A stretch of 39,311 bases of DNA, from assembly GCF_002733835.1 (NCBI RefSeq), contig NZ_NVWY01000042.1:1-39311 (forward strand). Reading direction: 5' to 3'. Made by a program: the position numbers and the translations under genes. Each line of letters begins with the position of its first letter. Within the stretch, counting starts at the first letter, position 1. The notes under the pieces were generated by a model, which was not told where the DNA came from, did not search any database, and was given only the letters and a program-made list of their open reading frames with translations. Shown piece by piece: positions 29,461 to 37,827 of the stretch. This DNA comes from Alcanivorax sp. (GTDB taxonomy: Bacteria; Pseudomonadota; Gammaproteobacteria; Pseudomonadales; Alcanivoracaceae).

Positions 29461-30813
29461 TTATGAACGCGGAATTTTCAGTACCTGGCCGACCATGATC
29501 CGGTCACCATCCATACCGTTGGCCGAGCGGATAGACTGCTCGGAAACACTGTACTGCCGGGCAATTTCCGACAGTGTATCACCGGGCTGAATACGATACT
29601 CATCACCCTGCTCACGGCGCTGGGCCGCATACCAGCTATTGGGTGCCGGGTGGCTGCGGAAATAGGCGTCGATGCCGTTAAGCACCGAGCGTGCCAGCTT
29701 GGTCTGGTGCGCCGAGGAGCGCAAATTCCGCTCTTCGGTGGGGTTGGAGATAAAACCGGTTTCCACAAGGATGGAGACCATTTCCGGCTCTTTCAGCACC
29801 GCAAAGCCCGCTTGTTCCACTTTGTCGCGGTTACCATGCAGCTTGGTGACTTTACCCATTTCCAGCAGCACCTGGCGGCCCAGATAGAGACTGCCGGCCA
29901 TGGAGCCGTTCATCTGAAGATCCGCCAGCACGCTGTATAACGAACTGTCGTCTTCCTCTTCTTCATACACCCCGGCTACGCGGTCAGACTCGTTGGCGAT
30001 CTTGGCAAGATAGCGGGCCCGGGCACTGGTGGCCCCCCGGTTGGACAGGGCAAACACCGAGGCGCCATGGGCGCGGGCGTCGGTGAAGGCATCCGCGTGA
30101 ATAGAGACAAACACATCCGCACCGTGTTTTTCCCGGGCGATCTTGCGGCGCTCGACCAGAGGCACGTAGTAATCGCCATCGCGCACCATCACCGCCCGCA
30201 TGCCGGCCTTGTCATTAACCAGCGCTTCCAGCTTTTTGGCAATCTGCAAAACGATGGTCTTTTCATAGGTGCCACTGGGGCCGCGGGCACCCGGATCTTC
30301 CCCGCCGTGCCCCGCATCAATGGCCACAATCATCAACCGCTGCGCCTTGGGCTCTACCGGCTTTTGCGGCTTGGGCTTGTCGGTTTTGGCGGTTTGCAGT
30401 TCCTTGTCGAACAGGTCCACCACCAGCCGCCAGCCGTGGGGCTCAATGGGTTTGAGCAGATTGGTGCGGGTGCGCACGGACTCTTTCATGTCCAGCACCA
30501 CCCGGGTTTTATCGGTGTGCTTGCCTACCCGGATATTGGCAATGGGGCTGCTGGCGTAATCCAGCGTTTTCACGTCGAAATCCAGCGCCGCGTCTTGCAG
30601 ATCGAGCACAACACGATCCGGGTTGGCCAGCTTGTCGAGTTTGTGATCCACCGGCGCGGGCAAATCGAACACGATCCGGGTGTGGTCCGGCGCCCGGTGC
30701 AGGCGCACGGAATCGATGGTGGTCTGGGCAAGCGCCAGCGAACTCCAGCACAACGCTGCCAGAGTGAAGAAAAATACCGATACGGTTTTCTTGTTGTGAA
30801 TGCGAGTTGTCAT
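29461..30813 (-). CDS. amiB: N-acetylmuramoyl-L-alanine amidase with AMIN and LysM domains
   Basis: A periplasmic zinc enzyme that cuts the bond between MurNAc and the stem peptide to split the septum at division. The 450-residue product has a signal peptide (1-29, ending SLALA), an AMIN domain (about 32-125) for septal targeting, and an Amidase_3 domain (about 165-385) with zinc ligands in DAGHGG, YEKT and SIHAD and the catalytic Glu in VETGFIS. An inserted acidic helix region (YEEEEDDSSLYS) resembles the autoinhibitory segment relieved by EnvC/NlpD-type activators. One C-terminal LysM follows (about 407-450, YRIQPGDTLSEIA). It starts 20 bases after tsaE. By domain layout it is the AmiB type usually found next to mutL. 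Confidence 0.95.
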   Translation of the reverse strand: MTTRIHNKKTVSVFFFTLAALCWSSLALAQTTIDSVRLHRAPDHTRIVFDLPAPVDHKLDKLANPDRVVLDLQDAALDFDVKTLDYASSPIANIRVGKHTDKTRVVLDMKESVRTRTNLLKPIEPHGWRLVVDLFDKELQTAKTDKPKPQKPVEPKAQRLMIVAIDAGHGGEDPGARGPSGTYEKTIVLQIAKKLEALVNDKAGMRAVMVRDGDYYVPLVERRKIAREKHGADVFVSIHADAFTDARAHGASVFALSNRGATSARARYLAKIANESDRVAGVYEEEEDDSSLYSVLADLQMNGSMAGSLYLGRQVLLEMGKVTKLHGNRDKVEQAGFAVLKEPEMVSILVETGFISNPTEERNLRSSAHQTKLARSVLNGIDAYFRSHPAPNSWYAAQRREQGDEYRIQPGDTLSEIARQYSVSEQSIRSANGMDGDRIMVGQVLKIPRS

Positions 30814-30833
30814 AAACGTTTAGTCATAGGCGT

Positions 30834-31262
30834 TTAGTCACCAACCCATTCCAGGGTCGCTTTTCTTCCGTGGCCATGCACGGCCAGTGTAATGGTCAAA
30901 TCCGGCGTTGGCACCACTCCCGCGCCCCGCTCCGGCCATTCCAGCAAACACAGGGAGCCGGCATCGAAATAATCCCGCACGCCAATCAGCTCCAGTTCTT
31001 CCGGGTCGGCCAGGCGATACAGGTCAAAGTGATAGATATGGACGCCAGCAATCTCGTAGGGTTCCACAATGGTATAGGTCGGGCTCTTTACGGCCCCTTC
31101 ATGCCCCAGGCCACGGAGCATACCGCGAACCAGGGTGGTTTTCCCCGCGCCCAGGTCACCTTCGAGATAAACGCAGCCGCCCGCCGCCAAGCGGTGGCCC
31201 AATTCAGCGCCCAATGACAAGGTTGCCGCTTCATCCGGCAAATCGTAAAACTCCTGGCTCAT
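30834..31262 (-). CDS. tsaE: tRNA threonylcarbamoyladenosine biosynthesis ATPase TsaE
   Basis: TsaE is the ATPase of the TsaB-TsaD-TsaE complex that makes t6A37 in tRNAs reading ANN codons. The 142-residue product shows the Walker A loop GDLGAGKT (35-42), SPTYTIVEPYE (60-70), HFDLYRL (78-84) and EWPERG (108-113), all diagnostic. Length is close to the family norm. Its start overlaps the nnr stop by four bases and amiB follows after 20 bases, so the three are co-transcribed as in E. coli. Confidence 0.96.
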   Translation of the reverse strand: MSQEFYDLPDEAATLSLGAELGHRLAAGGCVYLEGDLGAGKTTLVRGMLRGLGHEGAVKSPTYTIVEPYEIAGVHIYHFDLYRLADPEELELIGVRDYFDAGSLCLLEWPERGAGVVPTPDLTITLAVHGHGRKATLEWVGD

Positions 31263-32797
31263 TGCTTGTCTGCCCCTTGCGGCAATTCATGGCCTTGCAG
31301 CCTGTGGTTCAATTGCTGGCGCAACGCCCCGAGCAAATCGGTAGCCAGCAAGCCCCGCTCACCCTGCGCCGCCGCACAGTGGTCCGCCGCCCGGGCGTGC
31401 ACCATGGCACCCAGGCGAGCCGCATCAAACCCGCTCAGCCCCTGGGCCCGCAAGGCGGCAATCACCCCGGTGAGCACATCGCCCATGCCTCCGGACGCCA
31501 TGCCCGGGTTGCCATCGCGAATCAGCGCCCGGCCCGGCCCGGCCTCTGCGGGCTCGCCCTGCACCAGGGTACCCAGCCCCTTGAGCAGCACGGTACCGCC
31601 ATAACGGGCAGACAGACTGTCCAATGCGGCAAACCGGTCCTGCTGAATGTCGCCAGCGGACACTCCCAACAGCCGGCCCGCTTCACCCGGGTGCGGAGTG
31701 AGCACCCAATCCGCCGTGCCGATATCCGCCTGCCCGGCGATCAGGGTCAGGGCATCCGCGTCCACCACCATCGGCTTGCCCGTTGCCAGTGCCGCATCCA
31801 GCAAGCCTCGGCCCCACGCATCCAGCCCCAACCCGGGGCCAATGGCAATCACCGTGGCCGCCTCCATCAGCGCAACAGCGTCTTCCGGGCGATCCACCCC
31901 GCGTACCATGATTTCCGGCTGGCGGATCAAAGCCACCGCCACATGGGCCGGGCGTGTAATCAACGACACCTTGCCAGCCCCGCAACGGGCGGCGGCCTGG
32001 GCACTCATGACCGGCGCGCCGGCAAAACCATGATCGCCACCGATCACCAGCACATGGCCGTAATGGCCCTTGTGGCCATCTACCCGGCGGGCGGGCAAAC
32101 GGTGCTGTAGCGTCTCGGCGCCGGGGCTTAGGCAGTCCGGCTGCATCTGGGCGTAAATATCTCGCCCCACCTGCAAATCGAAAAAACGCAGCGCACCGCA
32201 ATGCAACGGCCCTTCGCCGGTGAGCAGACCCCGTTTAAGACCAATAAAGGTACAGGTCATCTCCGCCTGCAATACTGGCCCCAGGGGCATGCCGCTGTCG
32301 GCGCTGAGCCCCGAAGGAATATCCAGCGCCAGCACCGGAAGCGACAATGTATTCAGGGCGCGCAACAACGCGGCCACGTCATCACGCAACGGACCTTTGA
32401 GGCCGGTGCCCAGCAGACCATCTACCAACAGGTCCGCAGAATGCGGCAGGTCGGCCTGGGTGAGCGGTTGCATGGGAATGCCGACGGCCTGACAGCGCCG
32501 GGCCATGGTCAGGGCATCGCCCTTGAGCTGATCCGGTGCAGTGGTAAACCAGATCTGCGGCTGCAGGCCGGCCTCCGCCGCCAGCCGCGCCACCACATAG
32601 CCATCGCCACCGTTGTTGCCGCCGCCACACAATATCGCCAGCTTGCCGGCTTGGGGCCAGCGCTCGCAGAGGGCATCAAAGGCCGCCTGCCCGGCCCGCT
32701 CCATCAGCTCGGCGCCCGGGGTGCCGGCGGCAATGGCCAGTCGGTCCAGCTCGCGGGTCTGCGCCGCGGTGTATAAAGCAGCAGGTAGCTCGGTCAC
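31259..32797 (-). CDS. nnr: Bifunctional NAD(P)H-hydrate epimerase/dehydratase
   Basis: Repairs damaged NADH and NADPH hydrates: the N-terminal domain interconverts R and S forms, and the C-terminal domain dehydrates the S form using ADP. The 512-residue product has the YjeF_N epimerase domain (about 1-215, GGGNNGGDGYVVAR near 60 and VDGLLGTGLKG) and the YjeF_C kinase-like dehydratase domain (about 225-500, GHYGHVLVIGGDHGFAGA, LTPHPGEAGRLL, and the catalytic-loop motif ASGGMGDVLTG). It is the first gene of the long minus-strand operon and is divergent from queG across a 100-base gap. Confidence 0.96.
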   Translation of the reverse strand: MTELPAALYTAAQTRELDRLAIAAGTPGAELMERAGQAAFDALCERWPQAGKLAILCGGGNNGGDGYVVARLAAEAGLQPQIWFTTAPDQLKGDALTMARRCQAVGIPMQPLTQADLPHSADLLVDGLLGTGLKGPLRDDVAALLRALNTLSLPVLALDIPSGLSADSGMPLGPVLQAEMTCTFIGLKRGLLTGEGPLHCGALRFFDLQVGRDIYAQMQPDCLSPGAETLQHRLPARRVDGHKGHYGHVLVIGGDHGFAGAPVMSAQAAARCGAGKVSLITRPAHVAVALIRQPEIMVRGVDRPEDAVALMEAATVIAIGPGLGLDAWGRGLLDAALATGKPMVVDADALTLIAGQADIGTADWVLTPHPGEAGRLLGVSAGDIQQDRFAALDSLSARYGGTVLLKGLGTLVQGEPAEAGPGRALIRDGNPGMASGGMGDVLTGVIAALRAQGLSGFDAARLGAMVHARAADHCAAAQGERGLLATDLLGALRQQLNHRLQGHELPQGADKQ

Positions 32798-32897
32798 CTG
32801 TTATCCTTCGCGTTATTTCGTGCGCCTCCCGTTTACCGGGGCGCCACAACACATTTCCCGCCATTATACGCACGAGAGCCGGTTGCCCCGAAACGTC
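32798..32897. promoter_or_regulatory. Divergent nnr/queG promoter region
   Basis: These 100 bases lie between two diverging genes and must hold both promoters. A TATACG box near 32866 could be a -10 for queG. No convincing -35 element is seen on either strand. Confidence 0.35.
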
Positions 32898-33947
32898 ATG
32901 GATCTGAATCAACTGAAAGCCCAAATCCAGCAATGGGGCCGCGAACTCGGCTTCCAGCAAATCGGTATTGCCGATACGGATCTGCACGCCGAAGAAGCAC
33001 AATTGAAAGCGTGGCTGGCGAAAGGGTATCAGGGGCAAATGGAGTGGATGTCAGCCCACGGCAACAAGCGCTTTCGCCCGGAGGAGCTGGAACCGGGCAC
33101 CCTGCGGGTGATTTCCGCGCGCATGGATTACCTGCCCCCGGACACCCAGCCGGTGAAATTGCTGCAACAGAAAGACAAGGCCTATGTGTCCCGCTATGCG
33201 CTGGGCCGTGACTATCACAAGCTGATCCGCAAGCGCCTGGCAATTCTGGCCAGCCGCATTCGCGAGGCAGTTGCCGACAGTGAGCTGGCACGGGCCTTTG
33301 TGGACAGCGCCCCGGTAATGGAGAAACCGCTGGCTGCCAAAGCCGGACTGGGCTGGCAAGGCAAACACACTCTGGTGTTGAACCGGGAAGCGGGCAGCTG
33401 GTTCTTCCTGGGCGAGATCTACACCGACATTGCCTTGCCGGTGGACACCCCCGGCGAAGACCATTGCGGCAAGTGTAAAGCCTGCATCACCGTCTGCCCC
33501 ACCGACGCCATTGTGGCGCCCTATGAACTGGATGCCCGGCGCTGCATTTCCTACCTGACCATCGAACACGAAGGCAGCATTCCGGAAGACCTGCGCAAGG
33601 GCATCGGCAACCGTATTTTCGGTTGCGACGACTGCCAGCTCATGTGCCCCTGGAATCGTTTTGCCCAGCACACCGGCGAAACCGATTTCCACCCCCGCCA
33701 CGGGCTCGGCGACAGTGATCTGGTCTCACTGTTTTCATGGAGCGAAGAGGAATTTCTGGAACGCACGGCGGGATCGGCGATTCGTCGCGCCGGGTATCTG
33801 AAATGGCTGCGCAATATTGCCGTGGCGCTGGGGAATGCGCCAAGCTCAGACGACGTTATCAAGGCCTTGAAGGAAAGACGCGAGTATCCGGACGAAACAG
33901 TGCAAGAGCATGTGCAGTGGGCGCTGGCGCAGCACCTTCCAACCTGA
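32898..33947 (+). CDS. queG: Epoxyqueuosine reductase
   Basis: QueG performs the last step of queuosine synthesis in tRNA, reducing epoxyqueuosine with cobalamin and two [4Fe-4S] clusters. The 349-residue product shows a catalytic Asp candidate in FVDSAPVMEK (about 135), the first cluster ligands Cys190, 193, 196 and 200 (CGKCKACITVCP), and a second set at Cys216, 243, 246 and 250 (GCDDCQLMCPWNRF). A HEAT-like region follows. The open frame extends 95 codons upstream over nnr, but ATG 32898 gives the family start (MDLNQLKAQI). No strong ribosome site precedes it. Adjacent to nnr as in E. coli. Confidence 0.96.
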   Translation: MDLNQLKAQIQQWGRELGFQQIGIADTDLHAEEAQLKAWLAKGYQGQMEWMSAHGNKRFRPEELEPGTLRVISARMDYLPPDTQPVKLLQQKDKAYVSRYALGRDYHKLIRKRLAILASRIREAVADSELARAFVDSAPVMEKPLAAKAGLGWQGKHTLVLNREAGSWFFLGEIYTDIALPVDTPGEDHCGKCKACITVCPTDAIVAPYELDARRCISYLTIEHEGSIPEDLRKGIGNRIFGCDDCQLMCPWNRFAQHTGETDFHPRHGLGDSDLVSLFSWSEEEFLERTAGSAIRRAGYLKWLRNIAVALGNAPSSDDVIKALKERREYPDETVQEHVQWALAQHLPT

Positions 33948-33955
33948 AACGATTA

Positions 33956-34043
33956 CCCGCAGGAGCTGCGCTTGAGCCGCGAACAACGTTGCTTCGGAAT
34001 CCCCGCTACGCTCGGTTCGCGGCTCAAGCGCCGCTCCTACGGG
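33956..34043. repeat. REP-type doublet between queG and orn
   Basis: A 29-base arm at 33956-33984 (around GCGCTTGAGCCGCGAAC) is repeated inverted at 34015-34043 with two mismatches, with a 30-base spacer. The GTAGGAGCGGC...GAGCCGCGA core resembles the REP/BIME elements common in Pseudomonas and relatives. It lies between two converging genes and could also stop transcription from either side. E. coli carries tRNA-Gly genes at this position; none are present here. Confidence 0.75.
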
Positions 34044-34107
34044 AAAGCACACTCCGGTTCAGGTTTTTTTACGTGTTGCGTGAAGCGTGCCGCATGATGC
34101 GTCGCCG

Positions 34108-34653
34108 TTAGGCGTCAATAAAATGCTCGCGGTAATACACCAGCTCGGCGATGGACTCGCGGATATCATCCAGCGCCAGGTGTTTATTCTCTTTACTGAA
34201 GCCCGGCAGGATTTCTGGCTTCCAACGCCGCGCCAGCTCTTTCAGGGTGGACACGTCCAGATTGCGGTAATGGAAGAAGGCTTCCAGTTTCGGCATGTAG
34301 TTGGCCAGGAAACGGCGGTCCTGGCAGATGCTATTGCCGCACATGGGCGACATGCCCGCTTCCACGTACTGCTCCAGAAACGCGATGGTCTGGGACTCTG
34401 CGGCCGCGTCATTCACTATGCTGGCTTTCACCCGCGCCACCAGCCCGGAGTTGTTATGGTGGGTGGTATTCCATTCGTCCATGCCATCCAGTAGCGCATC
34501 GCTCTGATGCACCGCCAGCACCGGCCCTTCTGCCAGCACATTCAACTCGGCATCGGTGACAATGGTGGCGATCTCGATGATGCGATCGTTTTCCGGGCTC
34601 AGGCCGGTCATTTCCAGATCGATCCAGATCAGATTATTGCGCTTGTCGGTCAT
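34108..34653 (-). CDS. orn: Oligoribonuclease
   Basis: Degrades very short RNAs, especially dinucleotides, including pGpG from c-di-GMP breakdown. The 181-residue product is a complete DEDDh exonuclease: WIDLEMTGL (Asp12, Glu14), [23 protein letters not shown] with the third acidic residue, and [11 protein letters not shown] at the end with the His-Asp pair. Length matches the family. It converges with queG and is divergent from rsgA (100-base gap), the arrangement of E. coli. Confidence 0.97.
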   Translation of the reverse strand: MTDKRNNLIWIDLEMTGLSPENDRIIEIATIVTDAELNVLAEGPVLAVHQSDALLDGMDEWNTTHHNNSGLVARVKASIVNDAAAESQTIAFLEQYVEAGMSPMCGNSICQDRRFLANYMPKLEAFFHYRNLDVSTLKELARRWKPEILPGFSKENKHLALDDIRESIAELVYYREHFIDA

Positions 34654-34753
34654 GGGCTCGGCATCTCTTTGCTACGCGGAATGTGGCCTCCATGGTAGCA
34701 TGCCCCCATTGTCATACTAGATCTCATACCCGAAGACAGGACCGTAATAACCC

Positions 34754-35806
34754 GTGGCCAAACGCAAGCTCAATCGCCGCCAACGCTGGCGCATCGAAAA
34801 GATCCAGGCGGAAAAGCGCGACCGCGCCAACCGCCGCACCGACCAGCAGGAGATCCTGGTGGCCGACGATCTGGGCGATGAGCAACACGGATTTATCACT
34901 GCCCACTTCGGCCAGCAGGTGGAAGTGGAAAATGCGGACGGCCCGAATGGTGAAAACCGAAAGACACGGCGGTGTCACTTTCGCGCCACCCTGGAACAGC
35001 TGGTTGTTGGCGACAAGGTGATCTGGCAGCCGCCCAAAAGCGAAGGGCTGGGCGTGGTCGTCGCCATCGAGCCTCGCGACACGGTGCTCAAGCGCCCGGA
35101 CCTGTACGGTAACCTGAAGCCAGTGGCCGCCAACGTGGAGCAGATGCTGGTGGTGTTCGCGCCGCTTCCCACACCCTCAAGCGCCCTGCTGGACCGTTAT
35201 CTGGTGGCCGCCGAGCTGTCCAATATCCCCGCCACCCTGGTGCTCAACAAGGCCGACCTGATCGACGAAACCCTGCGCCCCTTTGTGGATGAACTGTCCG
35301 ATATGTATCGCCGCCTCGGTTATCCGGTACTGGAAGTGTGCGCCCATCAGAGCGAAGGACTGGCACCGTTACACGAGGCCCTGATTGGCAAGACCAGCGT
35401 GTTTGTGGGGCAGTCCGGGGTGGGCAAGTCCTCACTGGTCAATGGTGTACTGCCGGAGGCGGATCTGCAGGTGGGCGAGCTGTCCAGCAACTCCGGCCTG
35501 GGCCAGCACACCACCGTCACCGCCCGGCTGGTTCACCTGCCCACCGGTGGCCAGCTGATCGACTCCCCCGGCATCCGCGAATTCGGCCTGTGGCATATCG
35601 GCGAAGACGACCTGCTGCACGGCTACCGGGAGCTGTCGGAGCTGGCGGGCCACTGCAAATTCCGCAACTGTTCACACCGCAACGAACCGGGCTGCGCGCT
35701 GATCAACGCCGCCGAAAATGGCGATATCGACGAGGAACGGCTGAGCAACTTCTACCAGATTGCCGACACCCTGGACGAGGAAGGGCGGGAACGCTACTCA
35801 AGTTGA
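34754..35806 (+). CDS. rsgA: Small ribosomal subunit biogenesis GTPase RsgA
   Basis: RsgA checks late 30S maturation and frees RbfA. The 350-residue product has an N-terminal OB fold after a basic start (MAKRKLNRRQRWR) and a circularly permuted G domain: G4 NKAD (165-168), then G1 GQSGVGKS (219-226), then G3 DSPG (270-273). A zinc knuckle follows (Cys301, Cys306, His308, Cys314). The start is GTG at 34754, chosen because it gives the conserved N-terminus. The stop TGA (35804-35806) lies inside the left end of an inverted repeat. Confidence 0.97.
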   Translation: MAKRKLNRRQRWRIEKIQAEKRDRANRRTDQQEILVADDLGDEQHGFITAHFGQQVEVENADGPNGENRKTRRCHFRATLEQLVVGDKVIWQPPKSEGLGVVVAIEPRDTVLKRPDLYGNLKPVAANVEQMLVVFAPLPTPSSALLDRYLVAAELSNIPATLVLNKADLIDETLRPFVDELSDMYRRLGYPVLEVCAHQSEGLAPLHEALIGKTSVFVGQSGVGKSSLVNGVLPEADLQVGELSSNSGLGQHTTVTARLVHLPTGGQLIDSPGIREFGLWHIGEDDLLHGYRELSELAGHCKFRNCSHRNEPGCALINAAENGDIDEERLSNFYQIADTLDEEGRERYSS

Positions 35807-35935
35807 CAGTTGATAGTGGACAGTTGACAGCGAAACCCGGCTACCAGAACGTGGTCATATAAGGAATAATGGGCCGCTCCAAGACGCGCTGTTTTGACTT
35901 TTAGCTGTCAACTTTCAACTGTCCACTATCAACTG
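35807..35935. repeat. Inverted repeat between rsgA and the sulfurtransferase
   Basis: A 21-base arm (35807-35827, built from CAGTTGA units around ATAGTGGA) is repeated perfectly in inverted form at 35915-35935, flanking 87 bases. Extra AGTTGAC units lie at both ends, one of them including the rsgA stop codon. It resembles a small dispersed palindromic element. A related AGTTGAAAGTTGAAAAG stretch occurs near 39070. Confidence 0.8.
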
Positions 35936-35941
35936 CCTTTT

Positions 35942-36757
35942 ATGCTGCCACTGCTGCTCGAACCCGCCGAACTCGCCAATCGCCTTGACGACGACAAACT
36001 GCTCATCATCGACCTGAGCAAGCCCCCGGTTTACGTCCAGGCCCATGTTCCCGGCGCCATTCACCTGGATTTCAGGCGTTTACAGACCGGCGCACAGCCA
36101 GCACCGGGCATGATCCCTTCCGATGACGCCCTCAGTGACCTGTTCTCCGAGCTGGGGCTGACCCCGGATACCCATGTGGTCGCCTATGACGACGAAGGCG
36201 GCGGTTGGGCCGGACGCCTGCTGTGGACCCTGGACGCCATCGGCCACAAGCGTTACAGCTACCTGAACGGGGGCATCCACGCCTGGCTGGCCGAAGGCCA
36301 CCCCACCAGCAGCGAAGCCCACGATCCCACCCCCAGCGATTACGAAGTCGGCGCCCACGACCCTGTCACCGAAGTGGATCTGGATTATCTGCTGGCCCAT
36401 TATCAGGATGACGATGTGGTGATCTGGGATTCCCGCTCCCTGGACGAATTCGACGGTGTGCGCGCCTTCGCCCAGAAGGCGGGGCACATCCCCGGCGCAC
36501 GCCACCACGAATGGACCGAACCCATGGACAAGCAGAACAACCTGCGCCTGCGTCCACTGGAAGACATCCGCGCAGAATTGGCCGCCCAGGGCATCACCGG
36601 CGACAAGGAAGTGATTACCCACTGCCAGACCCATCACCGCTCCAGTTTTTCCTGGCTGGTAGGCAAGCTACTGGGCTTTGAACGCATGCGCGGCTACGCC
36701 GGCTCCTGGGCCGAGTGGGGGAATCACCCCGATACGCCCGCGCAGAAAACCGAATAA
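35942..36757 (+). CDS. rhdA: RhdA-type thiosulfate sulfurtransferase (two rhodanese domains)
   Basis: Transfers sulfane sulfur from a donor such as thiosulfate to an acceptor. The 271-residue product has an inactive N-terminal rhodanese domain (about 3-125, HVPGAIHLDFRR) and an active C-terminal one (about 145-265), with the catalytic loop CQTHHRS at 228-234 (Cys228). CQTHHR, rather than the CGSGVTA-type loop, is the signature of Azotobacter vinelandii RhdA, which has the same length. The open frame extends upstream through the inverted repeat, but ATG 35942 gives the family start. No ribosome site is visible because the repeat abuts it. It precedes psd by 38 bases, as in Pseudomonas. Confidence 0.9.
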   Translation: MLPLLLEPAELANRLDDDKLLIIDLSKPPVYVQAHVPGAIHLDFRRLQTGAQPAPGMIPSDDALSDLFSELGLTPDTHVVAYDDEGGGWAGRLLWTLDAIGHKRYSYLNGGIHAWLAEGHPTSSEAHDPTPSDYEVGAHDPVTEVDLDYLLAHYQDDDVVIWDSRSLDEFDGVRAFAQKAGHIPGARHHEWTEPMDKQNNLRLRPLEDIRAELAAQGITGDKEVITHCQTHHRSSFSWLVGKLLGFERMRGYAGSWAEWGNHPDTPAQKTE

Positions 36758-36795
36758 TCCGGGCCAATGGCTCCCTGAAAGAGTAAGGATTCCCC

Positions 36796-37662
36796 TTGAA
36801 TAACTGGCGCGACAAACTGTTCGTTACCCTGCAGTATCTGGTCCCTCAGCACGGCCTGTCCCGGCTGGTGGGCATGCTGGCCCGCAGCGAAGTGCCGTGG
36901 ATCAAGACCACCTTCATCAATCTGTTCATGAAGCGGTTCGGCATTGACTTGTCCGAAGCCCAGATCGAAGACGCGGATCGATTTCCCACCTTCAATGCTT
37001 TTTTTACGCGCGCACTGAAAGCCGATGCCCGACCACTGGAAGCCAGCGGCGATAACGAGATTGCCTGCCCGGCAGACGGTGCTGTCAGCCAGCTCGGCGC
37101 CATTCGTGCCAACCAGGTATTCCAGGCCAAGGGGCACGATTACTCCCTCTACGACCTGCTCGGTGGCGACAGTGCGCTGGCCAGTGAATTCACCAATGGC
37201 CAGTTCGCCACCATCTACCTCTCTCCCCGCGATTATCACCGTGTGCACATGCCTTTTACCGGCACCCTGCGCGAAACCCGTTACGTGCCTGGCGACCTGT
37301 TCTCGGTGAACGAAGCCACCGCCAACGGCGTGCCCAACCTGTTTGCCCGCAACGAACGGCTGGTGTGCATCTTTGATACCGAACAGGGCCCCATGGCAGT
37401 GATTCTGGTCGGCGCCATGATTGTCGCCGGCATCGAGACCGTATTCAGTGGGCAGGTCACCCCTCTGCCCAAACAGGTGGTCACCACCGACTACCTGCGC
37501 ACCGCCCCCATCACCCTGGAAAAAGGCGAGGAACTGGGCCGCTTCCTGCTCGGCTCCACCGTGGTCATGCTGTTCCCTGAAGGAAAGGCCGACTTTGAAG
37601 GCAATCTTAAGGCCGGCAGCCAGGTACGGGTGCGCGGCAAACTAGGCGCTTATACCCACTGA
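36796..37662 (+). CDS. psd: Phosphatidylserine decarboxylase proenzyme
   Basis: Makes phosphatidylethanolamine from phosphatidylserine at the inner membrane. The 288-residue proenzyme carries the self-cleavage motif LGST near the C-terminus; Ser254 becomes the pyruvoyl group, giving a large beta chain and a small alpha chain of 35 residues. Also seen: [37 protein letters not shown] and PGDLFSVN. The start is TTG at 36796, preceded by TAAGGA, and matches the family N-terminus; no in-frame ATG fits better. It sits in an apparent rhdA-psd unit. Confidence 0.96.
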   Translation: MNNWRDKLFVTLQYLVPQHGLSRLVGMLARSEVPWIKTTFINLFMKRFGIDLSEAQIEDADRFPTFNAFFTRALKADARPLEASGDNEIACPADGAVSQLGAIRANQVFQAKGHDYSLYDLLGGDSALASEFTNGQFATIYLSPRDYHRVHMPFTGTLRETRYVPGDLFSVNEATANGVPNLFARNERLVCIFDTEQGPMAVILVGAMIVAGIETVFSGQVTPLPKQVVTTDYLRTAPITLEKGEELGRFLLGSTVVMLFPEGKADFEGNLKAGSQVRVRGKLGAYTH

Positions 37663-37789
37663 TATAAACGCCCCACCCTGCACAGATCCCGCTCATCCGC
37701 AATGACCGGAACTGCGGCAAATCGGGGCGGGTATCCCCCCCGACATCAATGGCGGTCCGCACGGCAACTGCGCCCGCCCGCTTCTTCCC

Positions 37790-37795
37790 TACAAT
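37790..37795 (+). promoter_or_regulatory. Possible -10 box of the PhaC-like hydrolase gene
   Basis: TACAAT lies about 32 bases before the ATG at 37828, at a sensible distance for a transcription start near 37802. No good -35 box is seen at 16-18 bases upstream, so this is tentative. The rest of 37663-37827 shows nothing clear. Confidence 0.3.
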
Positions 37796-37827
37796 GACCG
37801 CCCGTTGATCCTTAGCCGGTGGAATTC

